Under the pieces are notes generated by a model that was given only the letters and a program-made list of their open reading frames with translations, was not told the DNA's origin and did no database searches. 64,000 bases of DNA from Sphingomonas sp. ID1715. Lineage in GTDB: Bacteria; Pseudomonadota; Alphaproteobacteria; Sphingomonadales; Sphingomonadaceae. Both the position numbers and the translations under genes were made by a program. Within the stretch, counting starts at the first letter, position 1, and the number at the start of each line of letters is the position of its first letter. Below are positions 59,754 to 64,000 of the stretch, piece by piece. The stretch lies in contig NZ_JABEPR010000003.1 in NCBI RefSeq assembly GCF_013044515.1, positions 372,001 through 436,000 of the forward strand, in the 5' to 3' direction.

Positions 59754-60383
59754 ATGAAAAAATGGGTCTTGGCCGCGGCGGCGGCCGTCGGTCTGGCGGG
59801 TTCCGCCAACGCCGCGGTGATCACGCTGGAGAGCATCAGCACCAATGGCGCCAACGATTACACCTTCAATTATCAGGGTACTTTGGGTCCTGATGAAGGT
59901 CTGCGCACCGGCGACCGGCTCGTGATTTTCGACTTTGCCGGCTATATCGCGGGGTCGGTCTTCGCGCCGAGCCCCGGCGTGACGGCCTCGGTTGAGTTCA
60001 CCAGCCCGACCGCGCTCGTTACCCCGGGCTTCGACGACGATCCCAACGTCGTCAATCTTGTCTTCACCTATACGGGGCCGGACATCCGCAATACCGGCGG
60101 ACCGTTCGTACCGCTGGACTTCAACGGCCTGGGTGCCCGTTCGACGCTCGGCGGTCGCGCACGTGACGCGTTCTTCACGCTGACGACGAAGAACAACCCG
60201 GACGGTATTCCGGGCGGGTCCAATACGCCGGTTTATACGCTCGGCAACGTTTCGGTACCGGCGCTGGGCAACAACCCGGACGCAATCCCGGAACCGGCGA
60301 CCTGGGCGATGCTACTCGGCGGCTTTGGCCTGCTGGGTGCGGCGAGCCGCCGTCGCCGGCGCATGGCAGTCACGCTGGCCTGA
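59754..60383 (+). CDS. PEPxxWA-CTERM sorting-domain protein (paralogue)
   Basis: A 209-residue protein highly similar to the one at 17332: both begin with a short signal peptide ending NAAVITL, share GTLGPDEGLR and GDRLVI, LDFNGL, TTKNNP and GGSNTPV, and end in a PEPATWAMLLGGFGLLG sorting signal. GCAGGGAGTG precedes the ATG, as in the paralogue. A terminator-like hairpin follows. An exosortase must be encoded elsewhere. Confidence 0.88.
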   Translation: MKKWVLAAAAAVGLAGSANAAVITLESISTNGANDYTFNYQGTLGPDEGLRTGDRLVIFDFAGYIAGSVFAPSPGVTASVEFTSPTALVTPGFDDDPNVVNLVFTYTGPDIRNTGGPFVPLDFNGLGARSTLGGRARDAFFTLTTKNNPDGIPGGSNTPVYTLGNVSVPALGNNPDAIPEPATWAMLLGGFGLLGAASRRRRRMAVTLA

Positions 60384-60397
60384 TCGGACCGTAGATC

Positions 60398-60433
60398 GGA
60401 GCCGCCGGAGACATTCGGCGGCTCCGCTTCTGC
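60398..60433 (+). terminator. Terminator-like hairpin
   Basis: GGAGCCGCCG (60398-60407) pairs perfectly with CGGCGGCTCC (60416-60425). Only a weak T-run (GCTTCTGC) follows. It lies 14 bp after the PEP-CTERM gene, and resembles the strong terminator of the other copy. Confidence 0.6.
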
Positions 60434-60470
60434 AATCCAATCTTAACGGTCTTCGGCTAGCCTGCCGGAC

Positions 60471-60638
60471 ATGAGACGGGCTTTGCAACTGACGATCGCG
60501 CTGTCGCTGACCCTCGTCTGCGACAAGGCCTTCAACCATGGCGAACTGGCAACCAAGCTGTTTGCCCAGACGTCGGACGCCGAATATTGGGTGGTCCGCG
60601 CCAGCGAACACGCGGCGCACAGCGTCAGCGGCTTCTGA
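60471..60638 (+). CDS. Small hypothetical protein (55 aa)
   Basis: A 55-codon frame from ATG 60471 to TGA 60636-60638 starts MRRALQLTIALSLTLVC (signal-like) and continues with a hydrophilic tail. No clear ribosome-binding site is visible upstream, and no family is recognised. Its length and signal-like N-terminus argue for a real secreted microprotein, but translation is unproven. Confidence 0.35.
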   Translation: MRRALQLTIALSLTLVCDKAFNHGELATKLFAQTSDAEYWVVRASEHAAHSVSGF

Positions 60639-60657
60639 GGGCTTCCCGCCCTATTGA

Positions 60658-63180
<2,523 letters not shown>

Positions 63181-63194
63181 CGAGGAGAGCGACA

Positions 63195-63560
63195 ATGCGG
63201 TGGGCATTGAGCATTGCAGCGGGTGCGGCGCTGGCCGCCTGCACACCATCGGCTGACGACCTGAACGCCAACAACCAGGCGGCTGCCGCGGCTCCAGCGA
63301 AGGACGGCACGGACTATGTGGCGCAGGTCCGCGGCATGACGCCCAAGCTGCGCCAGGCGACGTTCCTCAGGGCGATCCGAGATGCGCAGCAAGCCTGTCA
63401 GCAAGTGGTCGCCGAGCAGCCCGTGGACGATGCCGAGGGCGATCCCGCCTGGACCGCGGTGTGCGAGGACGGCCGCGGCTGGCTGATCGCGATCGCACCA
63501 AACGGCAATGCGAAGGTGACGGGGCCGGTCCCCGCGAAAGCGCCCGCCCCGACCCGCTGA
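63195..63560 (+). CDS. Hypothetical lipoprotein
   Basis: A 121-residue protein with a lipobox signal (GAALAACTPS, Cys about residue 16). The mature part contains a helical segment (KLRQATFLRAIRDAQQAC) and PAWTAVCEDGRGWLIAIAP near the end. GAGGAGAG precedes the ATG at 63195; a frame starting 18 bp earlier overlaps the gyrB stop. Probably co-transcribed with gyrB. Function unknown. Confidence 0.7.
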   Translation: MRWALSIAAGAALAACTPSADDLNANNQAAAAAPAKDGTDYVAQVRGMTPKLRQATFLRAIRDAQQACQQVVAEQPVDDAEGDPAWTAVCEDGRGWLIAIAPNGNAKVTGPVPAKAPAPTR

Positions 63561-63572
63561 TCGGAAGATCGA

Positions 63573-64000
63573 CTAGGCGGCCTGCGCCTGGTTGGCAGCT
63601 TCGATCTCGGCGGCCTTCGCCTCGACCAGGCGCACGATATGGTCGATCATCCCTTCATCGCTGACGTGATGATCGGTGACGCCGGACAGATAGACCATGT
63701 GCTTGCCCGCGCCGCCGCCGGTCAGGCCAATATCGGTCTCGCGCGCTTCCCCAGGTCCGTTCACGACGCAGCCGAGCACCGATAGCGACATCGGCGTGCG
63801 GATGTGCTGCAGCCGCTCCTCGAGCTTCTCGACGGTGCGGATCACGTCGAAGCCCTGGCGCGCACAGCTGGGGCAGGACACGATACGTACCCCGCGGTTG
63901 CGGATTCCCATCGCCTTCAAGATTTCGAAGCCGACGCGGACTTCCTCCTCCGGCTCGGCCGAGAGCGAGACGCGGATCGTGTCGCCGATGCCGAACCAGA
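63573..64000 (-). CDS. ispG: 4-hydroxy-3-methylbut-2-enyl diphosphate synthase, partial
   Basis: The C-terminal ~140 residues of the MEP-pathway [4Fe-4S] enzyme IspG (GcpE). The reading frame enters from the window edge at [20 protein letters not shown] and contains the iron-sulfur cysteines of [12 protein letters not shown] and [11 protein letters not shown], the latter nearly invariant. The 5' end lies outside the window. It converges with the lipoprotein gene, 12 bp between stops. Confidence 0.95.
   Translation of the reverse strand, partial: WFGIGDTIRVSLSAEPEEEVRVGFEILKAMGIRNRGVRIVSCPSCARQGFDVIRTVEKLEERLQHIRTPMSLSVLGCVVNGPGEARETDIGLTGGGAGKHMVYLSGVTDHHVSDEGMIDHIVRLVEAKAAEIEAANQAQAA

Overview
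The window is a high-GC alphaproteobacterial chromosome segment, most probably from a Sphingomonadaceae member (Sphingomonas or a close relative). This is inferred from four proteins with the PEPxxWA-type C-terminal sorting signal common in that family, from the sequence character of GyrB, NrdA/NrdB, LigD/Ku, IspG and RpoZ, and from dispersed REP-like palindromes of the kind seen in sphingomonads. I see no rRNA, tRNA, CRISPR array, transposase or integrase. Most of the DNA is densely packed housekeeping and envelope genes, often with 4-bp stop/start overlaps.

Layout. 0-7 kb: a CoA-binding protein, an AlgE-type porin, class I fumarase, a Gfa-like protein, a ZIP transporter, a beta-barrel protein and a caspase-like protein. 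7-10.8 kb: class Ia ribonucleotide reductase, with nrdA and nrdB split by an oppositely oriented DUF2171 gene and with two NrdR-box-like sites 31 bp apart over the nrdA promoter. 10.8-13.2 kb: a compact accessory island with an AbiTii protein, an MT-A70 adenine methylase and a BglII/BstYI-like endonuclease. It looks like a restriction-modification system plus an abortive-infection-type gene, and its first gene is clearly lower in GC. 13.2-18 kb: small sphingomonad hypotheticals, including three paralogous ~60-70 aa proteins, and a PEP-CTERM protein. 18-25 kb: rpoZ, a PLD-family synthase, a lipid-type methyltransferase, an MFS transporter, mmsB and an internally duplicated secreted protein. 25-34.8 kb: a second MT-A70 gene, a HAF-repeat PEP-CTERM protein, arylamine N-acetyltransferase, a DUF885 peptidase, DUF1206, an ScfR-type regulator and a LytTR/PD40 operon. 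34.9-45.5 kb: an APC permease, thrS, a DUF898-M48 pair, a gene behind a possible Fur box, an alpha/beta hydrolase-TPR-gloA run, a SIMPL protein and gloB. 45.5-52.5 kb: acyl-CoA synthetase, gamma-glutamyltransferase, pyrD and maeB. 52.5-56 kb: the NHEJ pair ku-ligD. 56-59.6 kb: a translationally coupled run of pdxH, a CDF transporter, phzF and an APC permease. 59.7-64 kb: a PEP-CTERM paralogue, a tiny ORF, gyrB (apparently leaderless), a lipoprotein and the 3' part of ispG.

The most interesting items are the AbiTii/MT-A70/BglII-like cluster, a palindromic repeat carried in frame inside ligD, the three-member small-protein family, a 31-bp repeat shared by two promoter-like intergenic regions, the tandem NrdR sites, and a LytTR regulator co-transcribed with two PD40 beta-propeller proteins. 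All functional statements rest on motif recognition by eye; no database search was run.
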